A stretch of 64,000 nucleotides of DNA, taken from Antilocapra americana. Its lineage: Eukaryota > Chordata > Mammalia > Artiodactyla > Antilocapridae. The notes under the pieces are model-generated. The model worked only from the letters and a program-made list of their open reading frames with translations. It was not told the DNA's origin and searched no databases. Position numbers and translations under genes: made by a program. Positions 12,078 through 22,623 of this stretch are shown in pieces (position 1 is the first letter of the stretch; each line of letters starts with the position of its first letter). The stretch lies in NCBI GenBank assembly GCA_007570785.1, contig ML660774.1, positions 10,129,742 to 10,193,741 of the forward strand. The letters run 5' to 3'.

Positions 12078-12127
12078 ACAGACTGGATCCAGAGCCTTTA
12101 TTTTCTACCTAGTCACCAAAAGGATTG
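12078..12127 (-). pseudogene. Truncated exon-like block 1 of unit A
   Basis: Only the start of the 156-nt block seen in unit B remains, about 50 bases. It contains an in-frame TAG at codon 7 and then a deletion of about 140 bases relative to B. This copy cannot encode the block. Confidence 0.4.
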
Positions 12128-12179
12128 TGATTTTTTTTTTAACCTTTGTAATATTATAACAACCAAAATAATTTTTGAA

Positions 12180-12345
12180 TTTTCTATATTACGCTTTGTT
12201 GAGTGATTACTAATAGCAAATGACCATTTTAAATAAGTCCCCAAGCCCATATTACTCCAAGCAATTTTCACAATAATTCTGAGTTAGACATCATTATTCA
12301 ACACATTTTCAGGAAATTCGAGAGCCAGAACCACAAAGTAACCCT
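12180..12345 (+). repeat. MIR remnant inside unit A
   Basis: Motif order 'ttgagtgattact', 'ttcacaataattctgagtta', 'catcattattcaacacattttcaggaaa' and 'gagagccagaacc' follows the sense MIR core. Homologous MIR segments recur in units C (about 14,770-14,850) and D (about 16,340-16,480). The MIR therefore predates the duplications. Confidence 0.55.
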
Positions 12346-13222
12346 GTGCCACTTTGAAATCAAGTAAGCAATTGGTTAATATTTGATGACGGTCAAATAT
12401 CTTTACCACAAACTCCATGGCACCCAACACTTCTGAATAATTAAATAAGGAGAAGGGAAGCCATTTGCCAAGTAACAATCAACACAAGAGTTTACTTTTC
12501 ATCTAAAATATCCAAAAAGAATTATAGGAGTATTTTTATCTCATGAAATAGTTTTTTAAAAAAGTAGAAAGAAACAAAAAGCAAAGCTATTCTCAACACT
12601 GGTTGAAGGCAACAGTTTCAAAAGCCAGGCCATCAGGAAATCAATGTGAGAACACAAACCATAAAAAAATACTTTGTATTTCTTTATTTTCCTGCTTTGA
12701 CTAACTTATGTTGAGTGCTAATTGTGTGCAAAAAAACCCAAGTGATTAGTGGCTTTTTTTTTTTTTTAATTCTCCAATCCTGTGATTTTTACCTGGCCTT
12801 GTCACTGGTTCCTGTGACAAACAGATGAATGGAATTATGGATGTGATCTTGACATCTCTTTATTAAAGGAGCTGTATTTTTTAATTTAAGTTATTTTATC
12901 TGAACTTTGGCCCAATAATTGAAGAGAGAGGAAGAGACACAAACCGAGAAACAGGGATGAAGAAGGACAGAGAAGAAATAGGGATTTAGAACTCGCTAAA
13001 CTTCTAAGAAGATATAATGTCAACAATATTTCATTTCTAATTTCTGTAGCAGAACCTAGTTTGTGACTCTTATAAGTTACTCAGTCATATAAGAGTCATA
13101 TAAGTCATACAATTTCAGAGAGAAAATCTATTTGCACCATCTGGAAACAATAATAAGTAAACCTATTTATGAAAATTAAATTACTCTTCATTAGTATACT
13201 TTCAAATTCTACTAGTATATCT

Positions 13223-13405
13223 TCATACATCAACTTTAACCAAAAAGTCACTAGTTAACAATCCTCTTTTCAATATGATGTCTTTCAACTGAAAAACTTC
13301 ATGATTTAATTTTTTCACATGGAAAGTAGACAGCTGTTTCAAGGTTATGGGACAGTCAGTAAAGGCCTCTCTTCTCTTTCTTTCTCTTTCCATCAGTAAG
13401 ATCAC
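13223..13405 (-). other. Charged open frame within unit B, probably intronic
   Basis: A 60-codon minus-strand frame rich in Arg, Lys and Glu is open in unit B only. The homologous regions in A and D are interrupted by stops and indels, and no splice borders fit it. I treat it as chance, not as a further exon. Confidence 0.2.
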
Positions 13406-13617
13406 AGATTATTTTCCAATCGTCCAAACATCGACAGTCATCACAAGCTTCATATGATCACTTAATATTACCAATTATTACAAGCAATGTAATACGTAAA
13501 CATGAACAAACAAGCAAACACAAAACTGTCAAGAAAAAGATGTTAAAGTTTATAGAACATGCACTTTAATAAAAGCCAATAAATGAAATATTGTCATAGA
13601 TGACTGCTTGAACTCAC

Positions 13618-13693
13618 CTTGGGTCTCCCAAGGAAAAGGCGTGAGGAATGAAGTCTTTGCTGATGGTGCCACTGAAACTTACCTGCAGAGTCA
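13618..13693 (-). pseudogene. Exon-like block 2 of unit B (76 nt)
   Basis: Minus strand: TTTTACTTTCAG acceptor, 76 open nucleotides, then CCCAAG|GTGAGT, a consensus donor. Length and phase are identical to units A, C and D. The core Lys-Asp-Phe-Ile is present and residue 11 is Ser. Together with block 1 upstream (13,803-13,958) it is the best preserved pair in the array. Confidence 0.45.
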
Positions 13694-13802
13694 CTGAAAG
13701 TAAAACTTTGGTAACTCATGTTTCCAACCCAACACAGAAGGGGCAGCACCATCTACCAAGTAATCCAGACACTCAGGGATCCCCTATTTTCATCCCTTTT
13801 CT

Positions 13803-13958
13803 TTATTTCACACCCTCCAGACAGTTACACCATCTGGTAATGTTATTGCCCACCTTTACAAGCATTTCTCTAGTTAGAACATGATCATCTCTAGGCCCAG
13901 ACTCTTTCACACTCTTCTCATAGCCTTCATTTTCTACTTTGTCACCAAAAGGATTATG
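13803..13958 (-). pseudogene. Exon-like block 1 of unit B, open for 51 codons
   Basis: Minus strand: open from a CAT codon at 13,958 to TAA at 13,803. It encodes a charged segment with a Pro-Phe-Gly-Asp-Lys start, a central Ser-Gly-Pro-Arg-Asp-Asp, a Glu-Met-Leu-Val-Lys-Val part and two Cys close to the end. A GGAGG|GTGTGA near the end would act as a weak donor. Splicing there leaves one base, which joins in frame to the two-base start of block 2. No good acceptor is visible in this copy. Unit D has the same 156-nt length with one stop, so the frame was probably once constrained. Family unknown. Confidence 0.4.
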
Positions 13959-14399
13959 ATATTTTTTAATCTTTGTAATTTTATAACATCAAAGTAACTT
14001 TTAAGTTTTCTATGTTATGTTTTGTTGAATGATTACAAATAGCGAATGGTCATGCCAAGTAAGTCCCCCTAAACATACTACTTCACGCAATTGTCTAAAC
14101 TATGGCCCAGTATTTGAGAAGAGATGGAAACTGAGAAAAAAGGGATGGTGAAGGACAGAGAAGAAAGAGAGATTTAGAACTCATAGAAGTTCTAGGAATT
14201 TATGATTTCAATAATACTTGATAATCATCACAAGCTTCATAAATCATTTACTATTACCAATTATTACAGCAGATGTAAATATGAACACAGCAACTAAACA
14301 GAACACTGGTGTCTAAAAGATGTTATAGTTTTATAGAACATGCACTTTAATAAGGGTCAATAAATGACAAGACAGTCATAGCTGACTACTTGTACTCAC

Positions 14400-14475
14400 C
14401 TAGGGTCTTCGGAGAAAAAGGTGTGAGGAATGAAATCTTTGCAGATGCCTCCATGAAAACTTACCTGCAGTGTCA
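14400..14475 (-). pseudogene. Exon-like block 2 of unit C (76 nt)
   Basis: TTTTACTTTCAG acceptor and CCTAG|GTGAGT donor on the minus strand, with 76 nt and no indel relative to the other copies. Residue 11 is Cys. The matching block 1 (about 14,590-14,735) has an in-frame TAG and one or two frame-breaking deletions, so this unit is not coding as a pair. Confidence 0.42.
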
Positions 14476-14799
14476 CTGAAAGTAAAACTTTGTTAAAGTT
14501 CGTTTTTCCAACCCAACACAGAAGAGGCAGTCCAGACAGACTCTGGGATCTCCTTGTTTACAATCTACTTCCTCATCTCAGACCTGCAGACAGTCACACC
14601 ATCTGAAAATTCTAAAGCCCCATATCACAAACATTTCTCTAAGTAGAACTTGATCATCACTTGGCCAAGACTCGGATTCCTTTCCTATCCTTTATTTTCT
14701 ACCTTGTCACCCAAAGATTGTCAAGTTTTAAATTATTGTAATATTTTAACAACCAAGTAGCTTTTAAACATTCCATGCAGTGGTCACAACAATTCTGAG

Positions 14800-15093
14800 T
14801 TACACATCATTATTTACCACATTTGCAGAAAATGTCAGAGACAGAACCTTCAAGAAATCCTGTGCTATAATTTTATGGCTGATAAAGTAGTTTTCACAAA
14901 GGTAGGCAGAAACAAACGGCAAAGTTATTCTAAATGCTGGTTGAAACAATGGTTTTAAAAGCCAAGCCATGAGGAAATCAATGTGAGAACAAAAACCATA
15001 AAATATTATTTTATATTTCTCTATTTGTCCCACTTTGACCAAGTTTTGTTGAGTGCTAATTGTGAACAACCAACCCCGGTGATTAGCAGTCAA
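14800..15093 (-). other. 97-codon open frame across the C/D junction, not a gene
   Basis: This frame spans the MIR remnant of unit C and the first part of unit D. It is not conserved in the homologous parts of A or B. I see no sign that it is translated. Confidence 0.2.
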
Positions 15094-15941
15094 GTTTTTC
15101 TATTTATCCCCAATCCTGTGATTTTTAACCTAGCCTTCCTACTAGGCCCTGTGACAAAGAGACACACGTTAACTATGGGTGTGATCTTGACATCTCTTTA
15201 TTAAGGGAGCTGTATTTTCTTTATATTTAAGTCGTTTTATCTGAACTATGACCCAATATTTGAGGAGAAAGGGAGAGCCAGAACCAAGAAACAGGGGAAG
15301 AAGGACAGAGAAGAAACAAGGATTCAGAACTCATAGAAAATCTATTAAGACATGACTTCAATAACATCATTTTGTTAATTTCTCCAGTAGAACCTAAACT
15401 GTGAATCTTACTAGTTACTTAGTCATATAAGAGACAATTTAAAAGAAGAAAGTCTTTTTATACCATATGGAAGCAATGAGAAATTCTATTTTTGAAAATT
15501 AAATTACTGTTGATGAATATACATTCATTTTCTACTAGAATATGTGCAGACACCAGTTTTCACTAAAAAGTTATTCTAGTTAAAATCCTTATTTTCAATA
15601 TTTTCTCTTTAAATTAAAAAAATAAATGATTAATTTTTTCACATGGGAAGTGGACAGCAGTTTTAAGTTTATAGAACAGTCAATAAAGGCCTCTCTTTTC
15701 TTTCTTTATCCTATCCTCCAATAAAATCACAGATTATTTTTCCATTCCTCCAAACATCGACAGTCATCACAAGCTTCATATGATCACTTAATATTACCAA
15801 TTATTACAAGCAGATTTAACATGTAAACATGAAAAAAACAAGCAAATACAAAACTGGTGCTTGAAAAGTGTTATAGCTTGTAGAACAGGCACTTTTAAAA
15901 AGGTCAATCAATGACAGTCACGGGTGACTGCTTGCACTCAC

Positions 15942-16017
15942 CTTGGGCCTTCAGAGAAAAAGCTGGGAAGAATGAAGTCTTTGCAGATGCTGCCATTGAA
16001 ACCTACCTGTATTGTCA
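15942..16017 (-). pseudogene. Exon-like block 2 of unit D (76 nt)
   Basis: TTTTACTTTCAG acceptor, 76 open nucleotides, CCAAG|GTGAGT donor on the minus strand. Residues 11-15 read Cys-Lys-Asp-Phe-Ile. The internal cryptic donor is CAGGTAGGT. The 64-codon open frame at 15,938-16,132 reads straight through this block and its upstream intron. Confidence 0.45.
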
Positions 16018-16128
16018 CTGAAAGTAAAACTTTGTTAAACTCGTGTTTCCAACCCAACACAGAAGGGGCAGCGCCATCCATCAGATAATCCAGGAAGACC
16101 CGGGATCCCCTGTTTTCATCCCATTTCT

Positions 16129-16284
16129 TCATTTCACACCCTCCAGGCAGTCACACAATCTGCTAATTCTACTGTCCAACTTCACAAACATTTCTTTAGT
16201 AAGAACTTTATCATCGTTTGGCCAAGAGTCCTTCAGATTTTTTTCCTATTCTTTTTTTTCTACCTTGTCACCCAAAGGATTGTG
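16129..16284 (-). pseudogene. Exon-like block 1 of unit D with one stop codon
   Basis: This block has the same 156-nt length as block 1 of unit B and aligns without net indels. Codon 13 is TAG where unit B has a Tyr codon. The distal part retains Lys-Glu-Met-Phe-Val-Lys and two Cys. A CACAG acceptor lies just upstream (about 16,292), but its phase does not match a direct splice from block 2 of another unit. Confidence 0.38.
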
Positions 16285-16805
16285 AATTTTTTCATCTGTG
16301 CAATATTGTAACAAACAAAGTAGCTTTTAATTATTTCATGTTTATCTTTGTTGAACAATTACAGATAGTAAATGATCATGCTAACTAAGTCCCCTACTAC
16401 ATATTATTCCATACAGTTGTCACAATAATTATGAGTTAGACACCATTATTTACCATATTTGGAGTGATTCTCAAAGTAGAATTCCAAAGAAATCCTGTGC
16501 CACTTTGAAATCAAGTCAGCACTCAGTGAATATTTGATGAAGATCTAATGTCTTTACCATGAATTCCCCAGCGCTCCAACACCTCCTGATTAATAATATA
16601 AGGAGAATGGAATGCGTTTGCCAAGTAACAACACAGAAGCTCCCTCTTGACACAATAGGAGCAATTTTGTGGCTGATAGAGTAGTTTTAAAAAAGCAAAA
16701 AGCAACAAAAAGCAAAGATTTTCTAAACCCTGGTTGAAGGCAGTATTTTTAAAAGCTAAGCTACCAGGAAATCAATGTGAGAACACAAATTATAATACTC
16801 AATCT

Positions 16806-17505
16806 TTATAGTTCCCCATATTTTCAAAAAAGACGGTCATCATGTTAGTTGTTTTGAATTTTATCTGTATTCTGCACAATATTTTCTATAAATCCATTCT
16901 AGATAATTGTCAAGGTGTCTGGATCCCTTCAAAGAGTGTGTATACACTCTTTGAGAGAAGGTACCGGTGGTGTTTGCTAGAATCCTTACACCAGTATTTG
17001 CCATTAGTCTTATTTGGAATATTGGTTTCATGTTGTGTTTATAAGTATGTAAAGCACCTTAAAAAGAATTTTTGTTTTCAAGTAACTAAATTTGCTTAAA
17101 TAACCCAGTCATACATAATTCAAATGCAACTAAATAAAATTAGAGATTAAACAAACAAAAAGCAGAGAGATGTGAGAAACACAACGAGCAATTTTTACAA
17201 GAAGTAAATTATCAAGACTGAAGATGGTAATCATCAGAAATTCACTTTTCCATTAGCTAACTTTTTTAACTCTGGTGAGAACTGGAGTGAAAATGAGAAG
17301 AGATGAAAACTGTAGGTGTATTCTCTAAGTATAATGGCTGCCAAACAAATGGAATGGCTTAAATCCTTTAATTATCAGGAAAACTTCCAAAACTCAGATT
17401 CCACTTGCAACACTCTTGGATATTAAACATGTATTAATAGTAAAGGACAAACACTCAAGATGAAACTGTATTCATATTGGCTAATATTTCTCCCTGATTT
17501 TTGAA
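16806..17505. other. AT-rich DNA upstream (minus strand) of the array
   Basis: This is where a 5' exon of the putative minus-strand gene might lie. I found no convincing signal-peptide exon, TATA box or CpG-rich promoter here. Confidence 0.4.
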
Positions 17506-18290
17506 TGACTACACTTAGGGCGTGTGCTCATTCCCCCAAACCAGTTCTAAATGTCTTTGTTTATTTCATCTCCATGAACACATTAATGTTCCCAATATTT
17601 TCACCTTATCACCCTGGTTCAAACAATTATCATTGGTGTTCCACCTCTGTGGTGGTCTACTCACCCATCTCCCACTGGATCTCAAGTCTTCGTTTGAAGG
17701 AAATCTCCACACAGGACCTATATCAAAAAGGCAAATAATAGGCTTAAAAAATCTTCCTGCTGTAAAACTTTCAATCTCATGTCAATACTTTAAAGTTAAA
17801 ACCAGGGCTTCCCATCATGCCCTGTAATGCCGACTTCTGTGCTTTGTAATCTATTGTATCTCTACTTTTAACTTACTGCCCTCTTAGAATACACAGCAAG
17901 TTCTTTCCCATTTTAGGATTTCTGCATGTGTCATTTAGAGATTTAGAACACTCTTCACCTGCTGTTTTCAAGTCCTGCCTCTTCATTGGTCAGGTCCCAA
18001 ATCTCAATATTACTCTCCCTTTGAGACTTTTGACCAGAAATCAAAACAACTCTTTCCCTTCTTTCAGGCCCTCAATATTCACTATTAATATACCTACTTT
18101 GCTTCATTTACAGAATTCCAGAATTTGTAGATTATATAATGTTTTATCACTTGTCTTTCATAGTAGATGTATTTTATGGAAGCAAACACTTTTATTTTCT
18201 TTATCCATAATCATGTACTCTGGGCCTCATCTGTGCTTTTCACTGAACAAGTCGCAGTGCATATTTTTTAAATGAATTAATGAATGATTA
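17506..18290 (+). repeat. L2 LINE 3' region, about 780 bp
   Basis: L2-like motifs appear in order. They include 'caccctggttcaaacaattatcat', 'ctccacacaggacc', 'cttcccatcatgccctgta', 'cactcttcacctgctgttttcaagtcc', 'tatcacttgtctttcatag' and the terminal 'atgaattaatgaatga'. The frames at 17,505-18,275 fall inside it. Confidence 0.7.
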
Positions 18291-18365
18291 TCAGGTCCCT
18301 ATTGTCCTCACACTTAGTTTCCAAAGGAACAAGGGTGCTTTAGGGTTCCTGGACCCAACTCTAAT

Positions 18366-18388
18366 GTGTGGGGTGGGGGGGGGGTGGT
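18366..18388. repeat. G-rich run
   Basis: 'gtgtggggt' is followed by ten consecutive G. This is a short guanine tract. Confidence 0.8.
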
Positions 18389-19015
18389 CTTCCTCACATA
18401 CCAGCCTGTGCTTCTTAGACACCAGCAGCAGGCGCAGAGCTTCCATGCTCTCTGGATGGGCCATTTTCTTAGACTCTCCATGCATTCACCAGCTGGAAGC
18501 TCTCTGCACCCTCTTCTTTTGGGTTTTGGTGGAGACTTCATTTCATGGGCATGAACCATTAAACTATTGGTCAAGGGCAATCAATTCGACCTCCAGCTCC
18601 TCTGTATACCTAGAGGCTGGGGGCAGGACTGAGAGTGGAACCCTCTAACCTCCTGGCTATGCTCAGTTGCTTCATTATGTCTGACTCTTTATGACCCTAT
18701 GGACTGTAGTTTGCCAGGTTCCTCTGTCCTCAGGATCATGCAAGAAAAAGATTACTGGAGTGGGTTGTTATGCCCTGACCCAGGGATCCAACCCATGTCT
18801 CCTGCATTGTAGGTGGATTCTTTACCCACTTAGTCACCTGGAAAACCTGGCTAGAGGCTTTCCAAAAATCACCTCATTAAAGGAACAAGAAACACCATTA
18901 TGTCTCTTATCACTGAAGAAATTCCAAAAGTTTTAGGAGCTCCACACCAGAGCTCGGGACGAGACCGAATGCATATTTATTATAAATCAAGATATCACAG
19001 AGGGTTATCTTACTG
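18389..19015 (+). repeat. Ancient mammalian repeat split by a SINE, family unassigned
   Basis: Segments on both sides of the SINE belong together by my recollection of a common old repeat. The left part has 'gacctccagctcctctg..gaggctggggg' and 'ggaaccctctaacctcctgg'. The right part has 'tcacctcattaaag', 'gaaattccaaaagttttaggagctc' and 'tatttattataaatcaagatatcacag'. I cannot name the family. Open frames at 18,280-18,648 fall in it and are not genes. Confidence 0.4.
18658..18846 (-). mobile_element. Bov-tA-type SINE
   Basis: The plus strand reads antisense. It starts with 'tgctcagttgcttcattatg' and 'gactctttatgaccctatgga'. It then passes the 'attactggagtgggttg' part to the tRNA-derived end, whose B-box-like 'ggatccaacccatgtctcctgcattg' is recognisable. 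It is diverged and inserted in an older repeat. Confidence 0.88.
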
Positions 19016-20066
19016 CTACTTTCTGTATCTCCCCAACAATGAACTATCCTGACATATGCATTACATAATTTGCTCAAATGATGGCAAAGTGGATTTTTTG
19101 CTAGATGTTCAGCTCCTGGGGGAACTGGGCTATGTGTTTCTCTCCATGCTAGTAGGGAGTAATAATGACAGAAAATGCTTTGATGCTAGCATTTAAGAGT
19201 GATTTCACTCTTAAAAGTCATTTCCAATGAGGAGTCCTCTTGAAAATTACCAATTTACCCTGCATTCAGGTCATATAAATGCTATGTTGCAGCTACTTGA
19301 AAATATCTCATAGGAAAGTATGTAATAAAATACCAATCCATTCTTGTCTTCCCTGTTAGAGAGATGCTGACTTTTATACATTTGACAATACATTTCTGTT
19401 GCTTTCCAAACACCATTCAATCAAGAAACCTTCCCAGCTGGCAGAGCCAATAAATACTTGAATTTTCCATAATGTTTTTTGGAATCTTTCTTCAGCCTGA
19501 AGGCCTCTAGTTTTCACAATATTGCAATTTAAATGAGTTTCTTTCCATAGCCTCAAGGTTGGCAAAAGATACAAAAGCACACTTTTTTAGGTTACATTTT
19601 TCCAAAAATAGAGCGTATAAAAAAAGCAAAGAATATGTCTTGAAATTTTTCAGAAATCACTTTAAAATGCAGAATTTAAATTAATATTTTGGAAGATACT
19701 TATGAAATAATTCAAGTAACTTTGGTTATAAATATGCATTTAAATAAATGAGCTGTTGTTAAAATACAGAATATCATTTTGGCTTCCATTAGGACATAAT
19801 AAAGCTTTGCTGTTTCACATAAATATGGCACTGGGAACATCTCTTCCTATCCAGGAATAATACATAAATTATATAATAATATAAGCATGTGGAAACATAA
19901 GGCAACTAGAAATTTTATTTTTCATTAATAATAAATTTCTCACTTTGGTAATTTTTTTGAAAACTAATTAGATGTTCTTAGGTAACATTTTATGAAACTC
20001 AAAGGTCTGAATCAGCTGGTGGTCAGCAGGAGAACAACTCCAAGACATGAAGATTAGATGGTCAAT
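19016..20066. other. AT-rich intergenic DNA
   Basis: The only open frame of note (19,374-19,580, minus) has no motif I recognise. No repeat assigned. Confidence 0.5.
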
Positions 20067-20076
20067 CCTTCACTGT

Positions 20077-20299
20077 GTGTGTGGGTGCTCAGTCACTCAG
20101 TGATGCCCGATTCTTTGCAACCCAAGGGACTACAGCCTGTGCGGGTCCTCTGTCCATGGGATTCTCCAGGCAAGAGTACTGGAGTGGTTTGCCATTTCCT
20201 TCTCCAGGGAATCTTCCCGACCCAAGGATCAAGCCCATGTCTCTTGCATCTCCTGTATTTGCAGGCAGATTCTTTGTGCTACCTGGGAATCCCCCACAC
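20077..20299 (-). mobile_element. Bov-tA-type SINE with 10-bp target-site duplication
   Basis: A full-length antisense copy is flanked by identical 'ccttcactgt' at 20,067-20,076 and 20,300-20,309. It lies at the edge of an older MLT1-type LTR. The 182- and 93-codon plus-strand frames and the 84-codon minus-strand frame through it are translations of the SINE, not genes. Confidence 0.92.
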
Positions 20300-20309
20300 C
20301 CTTCACTGT

Positions 20310-20765
20310 ATAGTTTGTCTAACAAAGTATTCAATACCACCACCTGGGTGGCTTAAACAAGAGAAATGTATTGCCTCACAACTCTGGAGGCTGAAGTCCA
20401 AGATCAAGGTGTCAGCAGGGTTGGTTCCTTCCGAGTGCTGTGAGAGAGAATCTGTTCCAGGACTCGTAATGGGCTTTTGGTGGTTTGCAGGTAATCTTTG
20501 GCCTTTCTCAGCAAAAGCCTCACACCAATCATCACTTGTCTTCATTTTCCATGTGATGCTTTCCTTGGATACAGGTCCCTATGCACAGGTTTCCCCCCCT
20601 TTATAAGGAGAATAGTCATTTTGGACTGAAGTCCACCTTGATGACTGCATTATAACTCTTACATCTTTAATAACCTTACTGATAAATAAGGTGATGTTTT
20701 GAGGTATTGGGGATTAGAACATCAATATGTGAAATTTTGTGGGGATATAATTCAACCAATAACTC
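20310..20765 (-). mobile_element. MaLR/MLT1-type LTR remnant (ancient endogenous retroviral LTR)
   Basis: The plus strand reads the reverse complement of the MaLR LTR pattern. 'aaagtattcaataccaccacctgggtggcttaaac' and 'cacaactctggaggctgaagtcc' are followed by 'aagatcaaggtgtcagcagg'. Then come the 'ttataagg' part and the 'aggtattggggattagaacatcaatatg..' end. This is a solo-LTR-like remnant with no coding capacity. Confidence 0.72.
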
Positions 20766-20960
20766 TTACTATATGTTAAGCGTTTGCCTTTCATTTAATC
20801 CCCACATTAGCCCTATAAAAGGTGTCATTATTTCCACTTCAGAGTAAACAGACTTCAGTAATTTAAGCAAATTAAATTACCCAGTTAGCTGGCAAATTTC
20901 AGATTCAGGAGTTAAAATCAGACATAATTGAACCCAAGCCTCATGTCTTTAGAATGACAT
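20766..20960 (+). repeat. MIR SINE remnant
   Basis: Sense MIR order: 'atgttaagcgtttgcctttcatttaatccccac', 'ccctataaaaggtgtcattatttccactt', 'aatttaagcaaattaaattaccc' and 'gaacccaagcc'. Confidence 0.72.
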
Positions 20961-22138
20961 TTTGAAACTTTTAAACAAAATACAACTTGCAAACCAGTTT
21001 AATTACTGACATAATGTATGAAGGTAGCAATACGTACTCACAAATGTAATTATTTAAAAGGATGGTTATATTTATGGCATTGTTTATGGTGGCAGTTTCA
21101 GAGGTGTTTTTTAAGTTCAGACCCAACAAGATGTATGTACTAAACATGCACAACTCTTTTGTATGTCAATTACACCCCTATAAAAAAATGTAGTACAGTA
21201 GGGAAAAATAAACACAAATGAGCAACAAGAAAGAGGGGAAAAATGACTGTGGTAGAGAAATACCATGTAGATATTTAAAATGAAATGTTGCTATTTAACA
21301 CTCAAAACATATTTTCTTCTTTTTTGATGGTTTCTCTGCCTGGTATGGATGAGTAGTAAATAGAAAGTAATGTTCAAACCTGGGTCTTTCGAAGTCTTAA
21401 CTCAAAAGACACTAGTGAAAAAAGATACAAGCTTACAGATGTTTTATGAAACCTGACCTCTAATTCAAGCAGCTCTTCTGTGACTTCATCTTTGAGATTT
21501 CAGAACAGATAACATATTCCTTTGAAATTAAATTTATGATATGGAAAAATATCCAGTATATCTCATTATAAAGCTCTTTCAAGCCATTGACTTCTATTGT
21601 AAGTATTGAGTATTCATGTCTTGCAAACGTACAATACCTTTGCTTAATATGATTACATCATATATGTGCATATATATAAATTTATTGGAGAGGTTGCTAG
21701 AAACATTTTGATTATGATTTACATTTACTTTCCCCATAATATTTTTCTCATCTTTCATTCTCAAAATTCCAAATTGGTAGTCAAATTCTGGAATGTGTTG
21801 TCAAGCTCATGGCTATGAATAGTAAAACAACATGTGTTAAAAATTACCAAAAAGAAACAAAATTAACTTAACTACTTGCTCCAAGAAATACTTGCTCTTG
21901 AAGATAAGATTGAAAGAAGCAACATAGTTTGTTTATCGAGACTAATGCTGCTCCTGTTTATCAAGACTCACTCACTTCACTATGCCCATCAATCTTAAGC
22001 TTTTATATAAAAATTTCTGTCTAATTCCAATGATTTTCAAGTCTTTTAAGAAATACCTTAAAAATCGCCGACCCCAGAGTTAAAAACAATATAAGTATCT
22101 TCTCCTGACTTTCCCCTTTCAAGACACTAGTAAGACTG
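20961..22138. other. AT-rich intergenic DNA
   Basis: No gene and no assignable repeat. The short open frames have no motifs. Confidence 0.5.
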
Positions 22139-22249
22139 GATCCCCACTCCAGTATTCTTGCCTGGGAAATCCCATGGACAGAGGAGGCTGGCAGAATACC
22201 GTCCATGGGATCTCAAAGAGCCGGACACAACTCAGCTACTATAAACAAC
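22139..22249 (+). mobile_element. Bov-tA-type SINE, 3' part only
   Basis: Contains 'cactccagtattcttgcctgg', 'aatcccatggacagaggagg' and 'tcaaagagccggacacaactcagctac'. The tRNA-derived head is missing. Confidence 0.9.
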
Positions 22250-22623
22250 TGCAGGAGCAAGACTATGTCAAGGCAATGTTCTGTTTTACTGTAAGAAATG
22301 TAAAGAACTTGACCTTTTGTAACAGAAGTTTCTGGTAGTCTTTTGTAGAGTTGATAGTCAGCAAATAAAAATAAAACATCTCGAAATATGCAAGCTTCTA
22401 TTTGTAATAATAGTGGTGGTGGCAATAACAGTAGCTATAGTAGAAGGAGCTGTAGAAGTGGAAGTCATACCAGCAATTACAAGTGTTTCACATGATTTCC
22501 TATCAAATTAGGATTATGAGATTAAACAAGTCACAAATCATTCAAAAAGAAAAAGTTATTGATGTATGTTTTCAGATTCTCTCTATATGATACATCCAAT
22601 AATTTGAAAGTTGTATTAATTCT
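22250..22623. other. Spacer between SINE and BovB
   Basis: Contains a short trinucleotide-like tract ('aataatagtggtggtggcaataacagtagc', about 22,405-22,435). No gene seen. Confidence 0.5.

Larger units (their letters stand above)
11060..16805 (-). repeat. Four-copy degraded tandem array (units A-D)
   Basis: Four direct copies of one unit are visible. Three copies share a start 'gttg..tgctaa(t/c)tg..aac' (11,065; 12,712; 15,050). All share an internal 'ttaatattaccaa(t/g)tattaca' type block (11,771; 13,460; 14,241; 15,785) and a 'cagtgtcactgaa' block (11,995; 13,686; 14,467; 16,007). A and D share an end 'ctggttgaaggca..atcaatgtgagaacacaaa', and C carries a shorter form. Approximate limits are A 11,060-12,680, B 12,681-14,095, C 14,096-14,999 and D 15,000-16,805. 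Copies differ by many substitutions and indels, so the duplications are old. C has lost a middle part. B ends early, directly at the start of C. The unit includes minus-strand exon-like blocks and a MIR. Confidence 0.88.

Noticed and set aside
11060..16805. CRISPR-like or satellite array
   Set aside because: Only four long, diverged units with splice-bordered blocks; no short regularly spaced repeats, and the DNA is mammalian.
11060..16805. Assignment of the array to the trophoblast Kunitz domain protein genes
   Set aside because: No Kunitz-domain exon (Cys spacing) is visible in the array or its flanks; kept only as an idea to test.
20058..20606. 182-codon plus-strand frame
   Set aside because: Runs through an antisense Bov-tA SINE and an MLT1-type LTR; both are repeats with no coding role.
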